NCBI GenBank assembly: GCA_900116485.1
Contig: FPAX01000001.1
Span: forward strand, 558,001 to 622,000
DNA: 64,000 bases
Reading direction: 5' to 3'
Source: Selenomonas sp. GACV-9
GTDB lineage: Bacteria; Bacillota; Negativicutes; Selenomonadales; Selenomonadaceae
Positions within the stretch are counted from its first letter, which is position 1; each line of letters starts with the position of its first letter. Position numbers and translations under genes: made by a program. Positions 43,466 to 52,296 of this stretch are shown piece by piece. The notes below the pieces were generated by a model. It was given only the letters and a program-made list of their open reading frames with translations. It had not been told where the DNA came from and did not search any database.

Positions 43466-44989
43466 TTATTTACTTACATAACTACGCATACTTTCTGGAA
43501 TCTCTTCCCATTTGATTTCGTTTATGGCAACATTCTGGGAAAGCCCCCAGGCAGCAGCAATGCCGGCTGCCTCCCCCATGCTCATACAGGTCGGCTGAAT
43601 GCGGAAGGACGCCTGCGCGGCGAAACTGCCGCTGGCACAGCGCCCCACAACCAGCAGGTTGGACATCTCGTTGGTTACCAAAGCACGATAGGGAATCTCG
43701 TAATAATCGCCTTTTTTCAATTTCTTGAAAAGATCAAGTTTCACATCGTGGATGTCGATTGGATAGGCCGTGCGGCAGACTGCATCCGCAAAATGATGGG
43801 CCTTCAGGTAGTTCTCGGCCTCCATATAGTATTTCCCGCGAATCCGCCAGGACTCCCTCACGCCCACCATGCTTGCCTCGCGGCAGATATAGGCATGCTC
43901 AAAGCCCTTGATATTCTTGATGAAGAAAGCCGCCAGACGGCGCATCATCTTCCGGCCGAAGGATACCGCCTTGCTGTAAGAAACCGCATCGGTGGAACTG
44001 AATTCCAGTGCTGGCATCTCCGGGCAGTTCATGGACATTACGTCAGGCTTGCCCGGAATTGAGAAGGCCTGAATATACACGACATCATCCTTTGTCAGCT
44101 CGCCCCGCGACACACCGCCTTGGAAGAATTTCGCCGTGGTTTTCATCTTATCGAATTCCACGAAGGGTGTCCTTCCGTCTTTCAAGGCATCTATTATGAG
44201 TCTGTCAGACAATGGAGTTTTCCAGCCGTCCTTTAACTCATCGCGGAAGAAATGATAGACTTTCGCCATATCAATACCGCCCATTTCAAAGCGCAGGCTC
44301 ATGGGCTGGTTGCGTCCGGTCTTTTCCGAGCCCTTTTCGACGGGAATGCCCACAAACCGGGAAAGCAAGGCATCGCCTGTGCCATCGATGAACACCTTGG
44401 CCTCTACCTTTCCCAGCCCTGCTACCGTCTGGACAATGCAAGCGGTGATTCTCCCCCCATCGGTCTGCGCCCCCACTAAGGCTGCATTGTAAAGGATATC
44501 CACTCCCTGCTCCGCGCACATTTCCTCGTAGACAAGGGAAAGATACTCCGGCACATATCGCGCTCTGCCGCCACCGTAAAAGGTATCGCTGTCTGTGACA
44601 TCTTGAAAGGGCGATACTCCCTGTTTTTCCATGCGATTGTTCAGATCCGTGATATAAGGCGTGTCACTGCCCTCGGCGAAAGTTGGCATGCAGGGAAAAA
44701 CGCATCCTTGCGTCGCCAGACCACCAAGGGAAATACCACGTTCGATAAGGACAACTTTCGCGCCTTTGCGTGCAGCGCTGACAGCCGCTGCCGTTCCCGC
44801 GGCACCGCCGCCAACCACGCAGACATCAGCACTCAGAAGCGTCGGCAGCCCTTTGCCACTTGCTCCGATTGGTGCAGCTGCGGCTTTGCTGCTATGGACA
44901 GCCGCTCCTGTCAGCACACCTACGGTCCCCATCCCGACCAGTTTCATGAACGCACGGCGGGAAATCGGAATCGAAAAGGATTTTTCCAT
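43466..44989 (-). CDS. Tat-exported FAD-dependent oxidoreductase (copy 2)
   Basis: 507 residues with a Tat signal (ISRRAFMKLVG) and the dinucleotide-binding VDVCVVGGGAAGTAAAVSAA. It is a tandem duplicate of the gene starting at 46565: the two are nearly identical over the last 200 residues and share most of the first 220, but differ at about 245-290 (KVYHFFRDELKDGWK versus KVFQFFQKELKDDYT). This region may set the substrate. No FMN-binding or cytochrome partner is near. Substrate unknown. Confidence 0.85.
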   Translation of the reverse strand: MEKSFSIPISRRAFMKLVGMGTVGVLTGAAVHSSKAAAAPIGASGKGLPTLLSADVCVVGGGAAGTAAAVSAARKGAKVVLIERGISLGGLATQGCVFPCMPTFAEGSDTPYITDLNNRMEKQGVSPFQDVTDSDTFYGGGRARYVPEYLSLVYEEMCAEQGVDILYNAALVGAQTDGGRITACIVQTVAGLGKVEAKVFIDGTGDALLSRFVGIPVEKGSEKTGRNQPMSLRFEMGGIDMAKVYHFFRDELKDGWKTPLSDRLIIDALKDGRTPFVEFDKMKTTAKFFQGGVSRGELTKDDVVYIQAFSIPGKPDVMSMNCPEMPALEFSSTDAVSYSKAVSFGRKMMRRLAAFFIKNIKGFEHAYICREASMVGVRESWRIRGKYYMEAENYLKAHHFADAVCRTAYPIDIHDVKLDLFKKLKKGDYYEIPYRALVTNEMSNLLVVGRCASGSFAAQASFRIQPTCMSMGEAAGIAAAWGLSQNVAINEIKWEEIPESMRSYVSK

Positions 44990-45044
44990 ATGCTCCTCCT
45001 AAAACTTACTATCCTCATCTCTTTTCTTCATATGCCGATTGTGT

Positions 45045-46565
45045 TTATTTGCTTACATAACTGCGCATACTTTCTGGAATCTCTTCCCATTTGATTTCGT
45101 TTATAGCTACGTTCTGGGAAAGCCCCCAAGCGGCAGCAATGCCGGCTGCCTCGCCCATGCTCATACAGGTCGGCTGTATGCGGAAGGACGCCTGCGCGGC
45201 AAAACTGCCGCTGGCACAGCGCCCCACAACCAGCAGATTGGACATCTCGTTCGTTACCAAGGCACGATAAGGAATCTCATAATACTCTCCTTTTTTCAGT
45301 TTTTCAAAGAGATCAAGTTTCACATCGTGGATGTCAATCGGATAGGCCGTGCGGCAGACTGCATCCGCAAAATGATGGGCCTTCAGGTAGTCCTCGGCCT
45401 CCATATAGTATTTGCCGCGAACCCGCCAGGACTCGCGCACACCCACCATGCTTGCCTCGCGGCAGATATAGGCGTGCTCAAAGCCAGGAATATTCTTGCT
45501 GAAGAATCCAGCTAAGCGGCGCATCATCTTCCGGCCGAAGGATACCGCCTTGCTGTAAGAAACGGCATCAGTAGCACTGAAGTTCAGTGGCGGCATCTCC
45601 GGACAGTTCATCGACATTACAGTGGGCTTGCCAGGAATCGCAAAGGCCTGGATATACAGGATATCATCCTGGGTCAGTTCCCCGCGAGCAACACCCCCCT
45701 GGAAGAATTTCTCATTCTTTTTCCACTTGGCAAACTCAAAGAATGGCGGTTTCTTCTCTTTCAGAGCGTTCTCCACGATATCAACGAACAGGCCTCGTGT
45801 ATAATCATCTTTCAATTCCTTTTGAAAGAACTGGAAGACCTTGCCGACATCAACGCCGCCCATCTCAAAACGCAGGCTCATCGGCTGGTTATGTCCCGTC
45901 TTTTCTGAGCCCTTTTCTACAGGAACGCCGGCAAACCGTGAAAGCAAGGCATCGCCCGTGCCATCGATGAACACCTTGGCCTCTACCTTAGCCAGGCCTT
46001 CTAGCGTCTGGACGATGCAGGCAGTGATCTTGCCGCCATCACTCACAGCTCCCGCTAAGGCAGCATTGTAAAGGATCTCAACGCCAGCCTCTTCGCACAT
46101 CTCATCGTAGACATACGAAAGATATTCTGGCACAAATTGTGACCTGCCACCACCATAATAGGTATCGGTATCTATCCCCAGGGATGGCGATGCCCCCTGC
46201 TTTTCCATGCGTTTGTTCAGATCCGTGATATAAGGCGTGTCACTACCATCGACGAAGGTTGGCATACAGGGAAATACACATCCCTGGGTCGCCAGACCGC
46301 CAAGGGAAATCCCCCGTTCAATCAGGACAACCTTCGCGCCCTTGCGTGCGGCACTGACAGCAGCAGCCGTCCCCGCCGAGCCGCCGCCAACCACACAGAC
46401 ATCAGCAGTCAGAATCGTCGGCAGACCTTCGCCACTTGCCCCCAGCGGTGCAGCTGCGGCTTCGTCGCCAGGAGCAGCCGCTCCAGCCAGCATCCCTACA
46501 GTCCCCATGCCGACCAGTTTCATGAATGTGCGGCGGGAAATCGGAATCGAAAAGGATTTTTCCAT
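45045..46565 (-). CDS. Tat-exported FAD-dependent oxidoreductase (copy 1)
   Basis: 506 residues: Tat signal (ISRRTFMKLVG), Rossmann motif VDVCVVGGGSAGTAAAVSAA, conserved FIDGTGDALLSRFAGVP and the C-terminal FAD region IQPTCMSMGEAAGIAAAWGL. First gene of the duplicated pair and 55 bases from the second. Relatives occur widely in Negativicutes and Clostridia as FAD_oxidored proteins; their electron partner is undetermined. Operon continues to the esterase-like gene. Confidence 0.85.
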   Translation of the reverse strand: MEKSFSIPISRRTFMKLVGMGTVGMLAGAAAPGDEAAAAPLGASGEGLPTILTADVCVVGGGSAGTAAAVSAARKGAKVVLIERGISLGGLATQGCVFPCMPTFVDGSDTPYITDLNKRMEKQGASPSLGIDTDTYYGGGRSQFVPEYLSYVYDEMCEEAGVEILYNAALAGAVSDGGKITACIVQTLEGLAKVEAKVFIDGTGDALLSRFAGVPVEKGSEKTGHNQPMSLRFEMGGVDVGKVFQFFQKELKDDYTRGLFVDIVENALKEKKPPFFEFAKWKKNEKFFQGGVARGELTQDDILYIQAFAIPGKPTVMSMNCPEMPPLNFSATDAVSYSKAVSFGRKMMRRLAGFFSKNIPGFEHAYICREASMVGVRESWRVRGKYYMEAEDYLKAHHFADAVCRTAYPIDIHDVKLDLFEKLKKGEYYEIPYRALVTNEMSNLLVVGRCASGSFAAQASFRIQPTCMSMGEAAGIAAAWGLSQNVAINEIKWEEIPESMRSYVSK

Positions 46566-46662
46566 AATACGCCTCCCCCATAGTAATATTTGAAAAAAAG
46601 AAAATAATCTGACATTACATCTCTATACTTCTTTCTTTTTGCTACAATTCCTGCTAAAAGGC

Positions 46663-46696
46663 AAAAAAATTGACCGGTCAAACTTGACCGGTCAAA
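46663..46696 (-). terminator. Terminator made of two palindromes
   Basis: TTGACCGGTCAA at 46670-46681 and again at 46684-46695, two bases apart; they can pair with each other. On the minus strand TTTTTTTGCC follows at once, giving a rho-independent terminator for the gene at 46716-47315. Confidence 0.88.
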
Positions 46697-46715
46697 CTCT
46701 CCTTGCCGCTATTAT

Positions 46716-47315
46716 TTATGCAGATATTTCTGTTGCCGCATTGTTCGCCGTATATTCCGCCTGAAGTTTATCCAGGCCAGACATGATTGCATCATAAGTA
46801 TCCAAGCAGATTTGCGGCAAATCTTTTGCCTTGGTAGCGGCCTGATAATCACGACGGAAAATCGCCACGGCTTTTTCGATTTCCTGCCGTATCTCGACAA
46901 TCTTATCGGGATCTCCCTTTGCCACATAAGCCGCCATGCTGAGGATGCAATTGCTCACTGCCTCTACCGAATAGGGTCCGCCAGGGCCAATAGCCCGAAC
47001 AGCCTCATCATAGCTTGGCAGCATCGCTGGCATCCGGAAGGTTTCTCCCAGCTGGAAATGACCACCCGACTGATAATACACCTGCCAGCTCAGATTGTCC
47101 TGCGTGCGATCCCGAATACTATCCACAGTATCCTCACGCGCCGTCATCACAGGCAGGGACGGACTGACACCTTGCACCGCTGGCACATCCGCTTCCGTTT
47201 CCGGTGCCGAATATTCCTTCATGATATCCTTGAAACTTTCCTCCGCTGCCGGCACAGCCCTCTCCACTGGCATAGCTGCCTGCGTTTCACTTAGCTTATC
47301 CACTTGAACCCGCAT
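46716..47315 (-). CDS. Hypothetical protein
   Basis: 199 residues, cytoplasmic, disordered first 90 residues (EADVPAVQGVSPSLPVM) then a helical C-terminal half (VEAVSNCILSMAAYVAKGDPDKIVEIRQEIEKAVAIF). No recognised family; composition resembles flagellar or motility accessory proteins but there is no motif to support this. ATG 47315 follows AAGGGAGGTAATGTC. It follows the nucleotidase gene by 47 bases, probably cotranscribed. Confidence 0.5.
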   Translation of the reverse strand: MRVQVDKLSETQAAMPVERAVPAAEESFKDIMKEYSAPETEADVPAVQGVSPSLPVMTAREDTVDSIRDRTQDNLSWQVYYQSGGHFQLGETFRMPAMLPSYDEAVRAIGPGGPYSVEAVSNCILSMAAYVAKGDPDKIVEIRQEIEKAVAIFRRDYQAATKAKDLPQICLDTYDAIMSGLDKLQAEYTANNAATEISA

Positions 47316-47362
47316 GACATTACCTCCCTTAGCAAAAACATAACGTTCCACTAGTAATATCG

Positions 47363-48898
47363 TCAGGATTTCGTATTTGATAAGTGTATTCTGCCGATCT
47401 CAATCCCTTTTAAGCCATTCGTATGCAGATATTCCATGAAAACATCCTCTAAGTCGCCATAGATTCCCAACAGCTTGGCATCCCTGACCATGGTAAAATT
47501 ATCGCCGCCTGCGGCCATGAAGTCGTTGACCGCCACCGAATACTTCTTGTCGAGCAGCAAATGCTTGCCCTGCACCTGCACATTGCTTACCCGCCTGCCC
47601 GGTGCAGCCGCCGGATCAAGTTCAAAGGTCAGACCGCTGACATCCTGGAAGCCACCAAAGTCAGCTGGCAGATATTCCACGGAATGCTCGAGCACTGCCA
47701 ATATGGTCCGGCCATCCAATTCCACTTTCTTTACGGTATTGGCAAACGGGAAGATCGCAAGGATGTCTCCTTTTGTCACCTTTCCCTTGGGCAGATTGCT
47801 ACGCAGGTTGCCACCGTTGATAAAGGCGATATCTGCGCCAGCAACATGGCGTATCGCATCGGCGGCCAGATTGCCAAGCTCAGATTCCTGCTTGCGCACG
47901 ATGTCCCGCTCACTCGTCAGTTCCCGCGGGCTTTCCGCTACGACTTCTTGCATCTCTTTATCCACCCGCGTCTTGATTTCGCTCAGGGTCTGCGCCACGC
48001 CATCGCTAGGCTTAGCTGCCAGTTTCTCTACCCCTTGCCAATCCAGCAGCATGCCCTGCACCTTGCGTACTTTATGATCCTTGACCACAAGCTCCACCTT
48101 GCCTAAATCATGGCCATAATATCCCGTCTGGCAAATCAAGGTCTTGCCTACTTTCAGCCCTTGGGGCAGCGTCGTATGGCTGTGGCCATCGATGATCACA
48201 TCAAAGCCCGGCACCTCCTTGGCAATGCGCTCGGAGATGCTTGCCGAGCTCTTATCTACGCCCATATGCATCAGGCCGATTACCACATCATGGTCAGCCC
48301 GCAGTTTTGGCAGGAGTTTCCTCGCAACCACAAGGGGATTGGCAAAGGTAACGGCCGCTACGTTGTTGGGATTCGTCTTATAAGCCGTTTCCGGTGTCGT
48401 CAGCCCCACGACGGCCACCTTGACGCCATGGAACGTAAAAGACTTATAGGGCGCAAAGATACAGGTTTGACTGCCCTTATCGTACAGGTTGGCACTGAGC
48501 ACGGGGAACTCCAGCATCTGCGACAGTTCGCGCAACCGCTGCATCCCGAAGTTGAAGTCATGATTGCCTGGCGTCATGGCATCATATCCAGCCCGATTCA
48601 TCAGCAAGGCCATATCGCTGCCCCGATTCAGATTGATCAGCGGCAGGCCATGAAAGGTATCGCCAGCATCCAATGCCAGCGTATCTTCATCAGCTGCCTT
48701 CTGTTTCCCGATAGCCCCTGCCAGCCAGTCGATGCCAATGGTTTTCCCGCCATCATCGGTGCTCTGCACCCGGGCATGCATATCATTGGTATGCATGATC
48801 GTGATATGCACGCCATCTTTCTGTACCGACGCCAGGGCCGGTACTGGCAGCAACAGGCTAAAGCCAAGCAGTGCTGCAGTGATCTTCTTTTTCCACAT
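47363..48898 (-). CDS. Periplasmic 5'-nucleotidase / metallophosphatase (UshA family)
   Basis: 511 residues with a signal peptide (AALLGFSLLLPVPALA), an N-terminal metallophosphatase domain (ITIMHTNDMHARVQ, LDAGDTFHGLP, MTPGNHDFNFG, DVIIDGHSHTTL) and a C-terminal 5'-nucleotidase domain (DIAFINGGNLRSNLPKGKV; KKYSVAVNDFMAAGGDNF). Releases phosphate from nucleotides or related esters for uptake. Monocistronic start upstream of the fur region, transcribed away from it. Confidence 0.92.
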   Translation of the reverse strand: MWKKKITAALLGFSLLLPVPALASVQKDGVHITIMHTNDMHARVQSTDDGGKTIGIDWLAGAIGKQKAADEDTLALDAGDTFHGLPLINLNRGSDMALLMNRAGYDAMTPGNHDFNFGMQRLRELSQMLEFPVLSANLYDKGSQTCIFAPYKSFTFHGVKVAVVGLTTPETAYKTNPNNVAAVTFANPLVVARKLLPKLRADHDVVIGLMHMGVDKSSASISERIAKEVPGFDVIIDGHSHTTLPQGLKVGKTLICQTGYYGHDLGKVELVVKDHKVRKVQGMLLDWQGVEKLAAKPSDGVAQTLSEIKTRVDKEMQEVVAESPRELTSERDIVRKQESELGNLAADAIRHVAGADIAFINGGNLRSNLPKGKVTKGDILAIFPFANTVKKVELDGRTILAVLEHSVEYLPADFGGFQDVSGLTFELDPAAAPGRRVSNVQVQGKHLLLDKKYSVAVNDFMAAGGDNFTMVRDAKLLGIYGDLEDVFMEYLHTNGLKGIEIGRIHLSNTKS

Positions 48899-49002
48899 GA
48901 TATCTTCCCCCTTTAGCTATCCTTAGTATTCCGCACGTTTCCTTATTTTCCTGCCAACTTGAATCTCATAAACCGTCTCCAGCCTTTCCTTTTATTTTAC
49001 GC

Positions 49003-49032
49003 TTGGCAAAATTTGAACAATGACGTTATAAT
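49003..49032 (+). promoter_or_regulatory. Promoter of the fur-family gene
   Basis: TTGGCA (49003-49008), 18-base spacer, TATAAT (49027-49032); GAGGGG lies before the ATG. Confidence 0.75.
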
Positions 49033-49069
49033 AACAGACAGCAGAACATGACAACCGAGGGGATAACCG

Positions 49070-49507
49070 ATGACAAAAAAACAAACGCCACTTGACCGAC
49101 TGCGGGACAAGGGCTATAAGATAACACCACAGCGGCGCGCTGTCCTGCAGGCCTTCGCAAGCTGCCCGCCCTTTCCCACCGCGCAGCAGATCCGCGAGGA
49201 AGTCCGCAAGCAGCAGCCCGACGTATCGCTCGATACGATCTACCGCAACCTGTCGCTGCTGACAGAGCTCGACATCGTCCACGAGATATTCCGCAGTTCC
49301 GGCAATGTCTACGAGCTTGCCGATGCTGCCCATCATCACCATCATCTGGTCTGCACCGAATGCGGCCGCACCGAATGCATCGACGTCTGCCCGATGACTG
49401 ACGCCTATGCGCAAGAGGCTGCCAAAAAGGGCTTTCAGATCACTGGCCATATCTTCGAGTTCTACGGGCTCTGCCAAAAGTGCCAGCAGAAAAAACATAA
49501 AGATTGA
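49070..49507 (+). CDS. Fur-family metal regulator (Zur- or Fur-like)
   Basis: 145 residues: winged helix (KITPQRRAVLQAFASC ... SLDTIYRNLSLLTELDIV) and dimerisation domain with HHHHHLVCTECGRTECID and the second CxxC (LCQKC) forming a structural zinc site. The second-site histidines are present. Whether it senses zinc, iron or peroxide cannot be decided from sequence, but the gene it precedes encodes a zinc/manganese-type binding lipoprotein and a palindromic operator lies between, so Zur is favoured. Confidence 0.9.
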   Translation: MTKKQTPLDRLRDKGYKITPQRRAVLQAFASCPPFPTAQQIREEVRKQQPDVSLDTIYRNLSLLTELDIVHEIFRSSGNVYELADAAHHHHHLVCTECGRTECIDVCPMTDAYAQEAAKKGFQITGHIFEFYGLCQKCQQKKHKD

Positions 49508-49536
49508 CAAGTCAAGGGCAAGCGTTGACAAGTCAA
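49504..49536. repeat. Two TTGACAAGTCAA palindromes after fur
   Basis: Exact copies at 49504-49515, covering the fur stop codon, and at 49525-49536. Confidence 0.9.
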
Positions 49537-49585
49537 TGACAAGGGCAATGATAAAAATTATCAAATTACTCTTGTCATTTTTCTT
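49536..49585 (+). terminator. Terminator of the fur-family gene
   Basis: ATGACAAG (49536-49543) pairs with CTTGTCAT (49571-49578), with inner TGATAA/TTATCA pairing, and TTTTTCTTTT follows. Confidence 0.8.
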
Positions 49586-49599
49586 TTGCATGCTATAAT
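49572..49599 (+). promoter_or_regulatory. Promoter of the metal-binding lipoprotein gene
   Basis: TTGTCA (49572-49577), 16-base spacer, TATAAT (49594-49599). The -35 lies in the fur terminator arm; the operator begins two bases after the -10. Confidence 0.8.
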
Positions 49600-49600
49600 C

Positions 49601-49624
49601 GTAAATAGTAATATTACTATTTAC
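49601..49624 (+). promoter_or_regulatory. Perfect 24-bp palindromic operator (Zur/Fur-like)
   Basis: GTAAATAGTAAT (49601-49612) followed directly by its exact complement ATTACTATTTAC (49613-49624). The AGTAAT-ATTACT core resembles Zur boxes of Firmicutes (CGTAAT-ATTACG). It covers the transcription start of the downstream gene. Confidence 0.8.
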
Positions 49625-49651
49625 TTATTTTCTTTCTAGGAGGTCCTTATT

Positions 49652-50560
49652 TTGAAATGCAAAACTTCGTTTCTCTGCCTGCTCGCCGCCTTCTGCCTGA
49701 TGCTCACCGGCTGTGGCGCGGGCAGCACGAGCTCTTCGTCGGACGCCGCCAAAGACGGCAGCTTCCGCATTGTCACTACCTTTTATCCCATGTACATCGA
49801 CGCCATCAACATCACCAAGGGCATTGACGGCGTTACGGTCACGAATATGACCAAGCCGCAGACCGGCTGCCTGCATGACTACCAGCTGACCACCGAGGAT
49901 ATGAAGACCCTGGAGAAGGCCGATGCCCTCATCGCCAACGGTGCTGGCATGGAAAACTTCCTCGGCAAGGTCATCAAGGAACAGAAGGACCTCAAGGTGA
50001 TTGACGCGTCAAAAGGCATCGAACTGCTGAAAGATGGCGATGAGGAGAACCCGCACGTCTGGCTCAGCATCACGTCGAGCATCGAACAAGTCAAGAACAT
50101 CACCGCCCAGCTGAAGGAAGCTGACCCGAAGCACGCTGATGCCTATCAGGCCAATGCCGATGCCTATATCCAGAAGCTCGAGGCCCTCAAAAAGGAAATG
50201 CACGAAACCCTCGACAACGTCCCCCATAAGGACATCGTGACCTTCCATGAGGCCTTCCCGTATTTTGCCAAGGAATTCGGCCTGCACATCCTGACGGTCA
50301 TCGAACGTGAGCCGGGCACGGAACCGACGCCATCGGAACTGCAGGAAGTCATCGAACAGGTCAAACCGCTGACGGCCAAAGTCCTGTTCACCGAGCCCCA
50401 GTACTCGCCTGAGGCTGCCAAGACCATCGCTCGCGAGACCAGCGCCAAGATTTACACGCTTGACCCAGTCGTAACCGGCGAGGCCAACGAATCGGCCATG
50501 GACGCCTACCTTACGACCATGCGCAAGAATATGGAAACCTTGAAAGCAGCCCTGCAATAA
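49652..50560 (+). CDS. Metal ABC transporter substrate-binding lipoprotein (ZnuA-like)
   Basis: 302 residues with a lipoprotein signal (LLAAFCLMLTGC) and a cluster A-I metal-binding fold. Candidate ligands: the His in GCLHDYQLTTEDM, HVWLS (NPHVWLSI), FHEAFPYFA and the Glu/Asp in FTEPQYSP and TLDPV. It lacks the long His-rich loop of many ZnuA proteins. The start is TTG 49652, 8 bases after AGGAGG. The ATPase and permease genes are absent here, so they must be elsewhere. Residue about 117 is encoded within TTGACGCGTCAA (50001-50012). Confidence 0.88.
   Translation: MKCKTSFLCLLAAFCLMLTGCGAGSTSSSSDAAKDGSFRIVTTFYPMYIDAINITKGIDGVTVTNMTKPQTGCLHDYQLTTEDMKTLEKADALIANGAGMENFLGKVIKEQKDLKVIDASKGIELLKDGDEENPHVWLSITSSIEQVKNITAQLKEADPKHADAYQANADAYIQKLEALKKEMHETLDNVPHKDIVTFHEAFPYFAKEFGLHILTVIEREPGTEPTPSELQEVIEQVKPLTAKVLFTEPQYSPEAAKTIARETSAKIYTLDPVVTGEANESAMDAYLTTMRKNMETLKAALQ
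50001..50012. repeat. TTGACGCGTCAA inside the metal-binding lipoprotein gene
   Basis: Full palindrome with GC centre, read in frame as IDASK. Confidence 0.85.
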
Positions 50561-50573
50561 CGATTGAAAATCC

Positions 50574-50634
50574 GCAAAAATGACCGGTCAAATTGACGCG
50601 TCAACTGACGTCAATCTGACCGGTCATTTTTTGC
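50574..50634. terminator. Bidirectional terminator with four palindromes
   Basis: GCAAAAAATGACCGGTCA (50574-50590) pairs with its complement ending at 50634. The loop contains TTGACGCGTCAA (50593-50604) and CTGACGTCAA (50605-50614). Arms are themselves TGACCGGTCA (50581-50590 and 50617-50626). It separates the lipoprotein gene from fumarase. Confidence 0.92.
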
Positions 50635-50640
50635 TGTTAT

Positions 50641-51252
50641 TTACTTGATGAACCTTACCTCTTGGCAAATCTCTTCGTAGACTTTCTCCTTGCGCTCGTT
50701 GAAAATGACTTTGTTTTCCTCGAACAAGTTGCGCCCATGGGTGTCGATGGAGACAATGAGCGGACCAAATTCCTTGACCTTGCTCGTCCAGAGGGTCTCA
50801 GGCATGCCAAGATCCATCCAGTTGGCCGCGATGATCTTCTCGACGCAATCGGCTGCCACCACCGCGCAGCCAGCGGGGAATACGCAATGCAGCGCCTTAT
50901 ACTCGCGGCAGCCGCGCATCGTGCCATCTCCCATGCCGCCCTTGCCGATGATCAGCCGGACACCGGTTTCCCGGATGAACGCTTCCTCGAATTTCTCCAT
51001 GCGCATCGAGGTCGTCGGGCCGACCGTGACCATCTCGTAGTCATCTTCACCATGCTTGCGGATGATCGGGCCTGCGTGCAGGATCGCACCATTGCGCACA
51101 TCGACAGGCAGCGGGCGCTGTTCCTCGATGACGCGGCGATGGGCCACATCACGGCAGGTCGTGAGCTCACCAGTCAGATAGATGACATCCCCCACATGGA
51201 TATCTTCCAAATCCTCGGCACTGATGGGTGTCGTAAGTATCTTCTTTGCCAT
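50641..51252 (-). CDS. Class I fumarate hydratase, beta (C-terminal) subunit
   Basis: 203 residues of the Fe-S hydro-lyase C-terminal domain ([62 protein letters not shown]). Forms a heteromer with the alpha subunit to interconvert fumarate and malate (or a close analogue such as tartrate). Its start overlaps the alpha stop by one base (TAATG). Confidence 0.92.
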   Translation of the reverse strand: MAKKILTTPISAEDLEDIHVGDVIYLTGELTTCRDVAHRRVIEEQRPLPVDVRNGAILHAGPIIRKHGEDDYEMVTVGPTTSMRMEKFEEAFIRETGVRLIIGKGGMGDGTMRGCREYKALHCVFPAGCAVVAADCVEKIIAANWMDLGMPETLWTSKVKEFGPLIVSIDTHGRNLFEENKVIFNERKEKVYEEICQEVRFIK

Positions 51253-52151
51253 TAGAAATCCACCTCCGCATGCGAATCGATCGTGTAGTTGAGCTCCCGG
51301 TCAAAAACGATATGCCCGCGGCGATGCGACCAGCAACCGACGTTGACCGCCACGCCGATGACCGACGGATGACGGGCGCTGTTCTCGATGTTGACGCCCA
51401 TGACGGAATTCTTGCCGCGCAGCCCCTGCGGGCCCAGGCCCAGCTTGTTGATGCCATCCTCCAAAAGCTTTTCCATCTTGGCGGCCTTGGGATTCGGGTT
51501 ATGCGAGCCCAGCGGCCGCATGAGGGCCCATTTGGACTGCAGGGCCGCCACTTCCACTGAGGTGCCGATGCCAACGCCGACCAGAAGCGGCGGGCAGGCA
51601 TTGAGGCCATAGCTCGTCATGACGTCGAGGACAAACTTCGTGACGCCCTCATAGCCTTCACCCGGCATCAGGACCTTGGCCTGTCCTGGCAAAGAACAGC
51701 CGCCCCCAGCCATATACGTATAGATCTCGCAGTCATCGCGCCCCGGCACGATATCCCAGAACAGCGAAGGGATGCCGAGGGCGACATTCTTGCCCGTATT
51801 GTACTCATCAAAGGTCTCCACGGCGTTATGCCGGAGCGGCGCAGCCTTCGTCGCCTGGATCACAGCCTCCCGCAGCAGCACCGGCAGCTCGCCCATATAG
51901 GGAAAGCCAGCGCCGCATTTGATGAAGAACTGGATGGCTCCCGTATCCTGGCAGCTCGGGCGGTTGAGCTTCTGCGCCAGCTCCTGATTCTCCCGCATCG
52001 TCTGATAGATTGCCTTGGCCAGCGGCTCTTCCTCCTGCGCAGCCAGCTCTGCCAGCTTCGCGCGCACATCATCGGGCAGGCACTTGCCGGAAAAGGCCAA
52101 AAACTTCGCGATGGTATCCGTCATCCGGGCTACCGCCTGTTCTTTCGTCAT
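51252..52151 (-). CDS. Class I fumarate hydratase, alpha (N-terminal) subunit
   Basis: 299 residues; 4Fe-4S ligand cysteines are seen in [34 protein letters not shown] and [16 protein letters not shown] 52151 is preceded by GAGGAAGGATA. The oxygen-sensitive class I enzyme suits an anaerobe making succinate or propionate. L(+)-tartrate dehydratase has the same architecture, so the substrate is likely but not certain. Divergent from a LysR gene. Confidence 0.92.
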   Translation of the reverse strand: MTKEQAVARMTDTIAKFLAFSGKCLPDDVRAKLAELAAQEEEPLAKAIYQTMRENQELAQKLNRPSCQDTGAIQFFIKCGAGFPYMGELPVLLREAVIQATKAAPLRHNAVETFDEYNTGKNVALGIPSLFWDIVPGRDDCEIYTYMAGGGCSLPGQAKVLMPGEGYEGVTKFVLDVMTSYGLNACPPLLVGVGIGTSVEVAALQSKWALMRPLGSHNPNPKAAKMEKLLEDGINKLGLGPQGLRGKNSVMGVNIENSARHPSVIGVAVNVGCWSHRRGHIVFDRELNYTIDSHAEVDF

Positions 52152-52209
52152 ACTATCCTTCCTCTCCGCACACAATAACACAATCCTTGGAATTGCTTTC
52201 GTTGCTCTT

Positions 52210-52277
52210 ATTATAATTTTGCTTTCCATATAAGTCGAATACCAATATACTTATAGTAAGCATAAGTCTGCACTTAT
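52210..52277. promoter_or_regulatory. LysR-type control region between fumarase and lysR
   Basis: Half-sites ACTTAT/ATAAGT at 52230-52235, 52249-52254, 52262-52267 (ACTTAT-N7-ATAAGT) and 52272-52277. A minus-strand -10 TATAAT is at 52210-52215 with a poor -35 (TCGACT) overlapped by the first half-site, as expected of an activator-dependent promoter. Confidence 0.6.
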
Positions 52278-52296
52278 AACCGAGGAGGTTTTGCCC

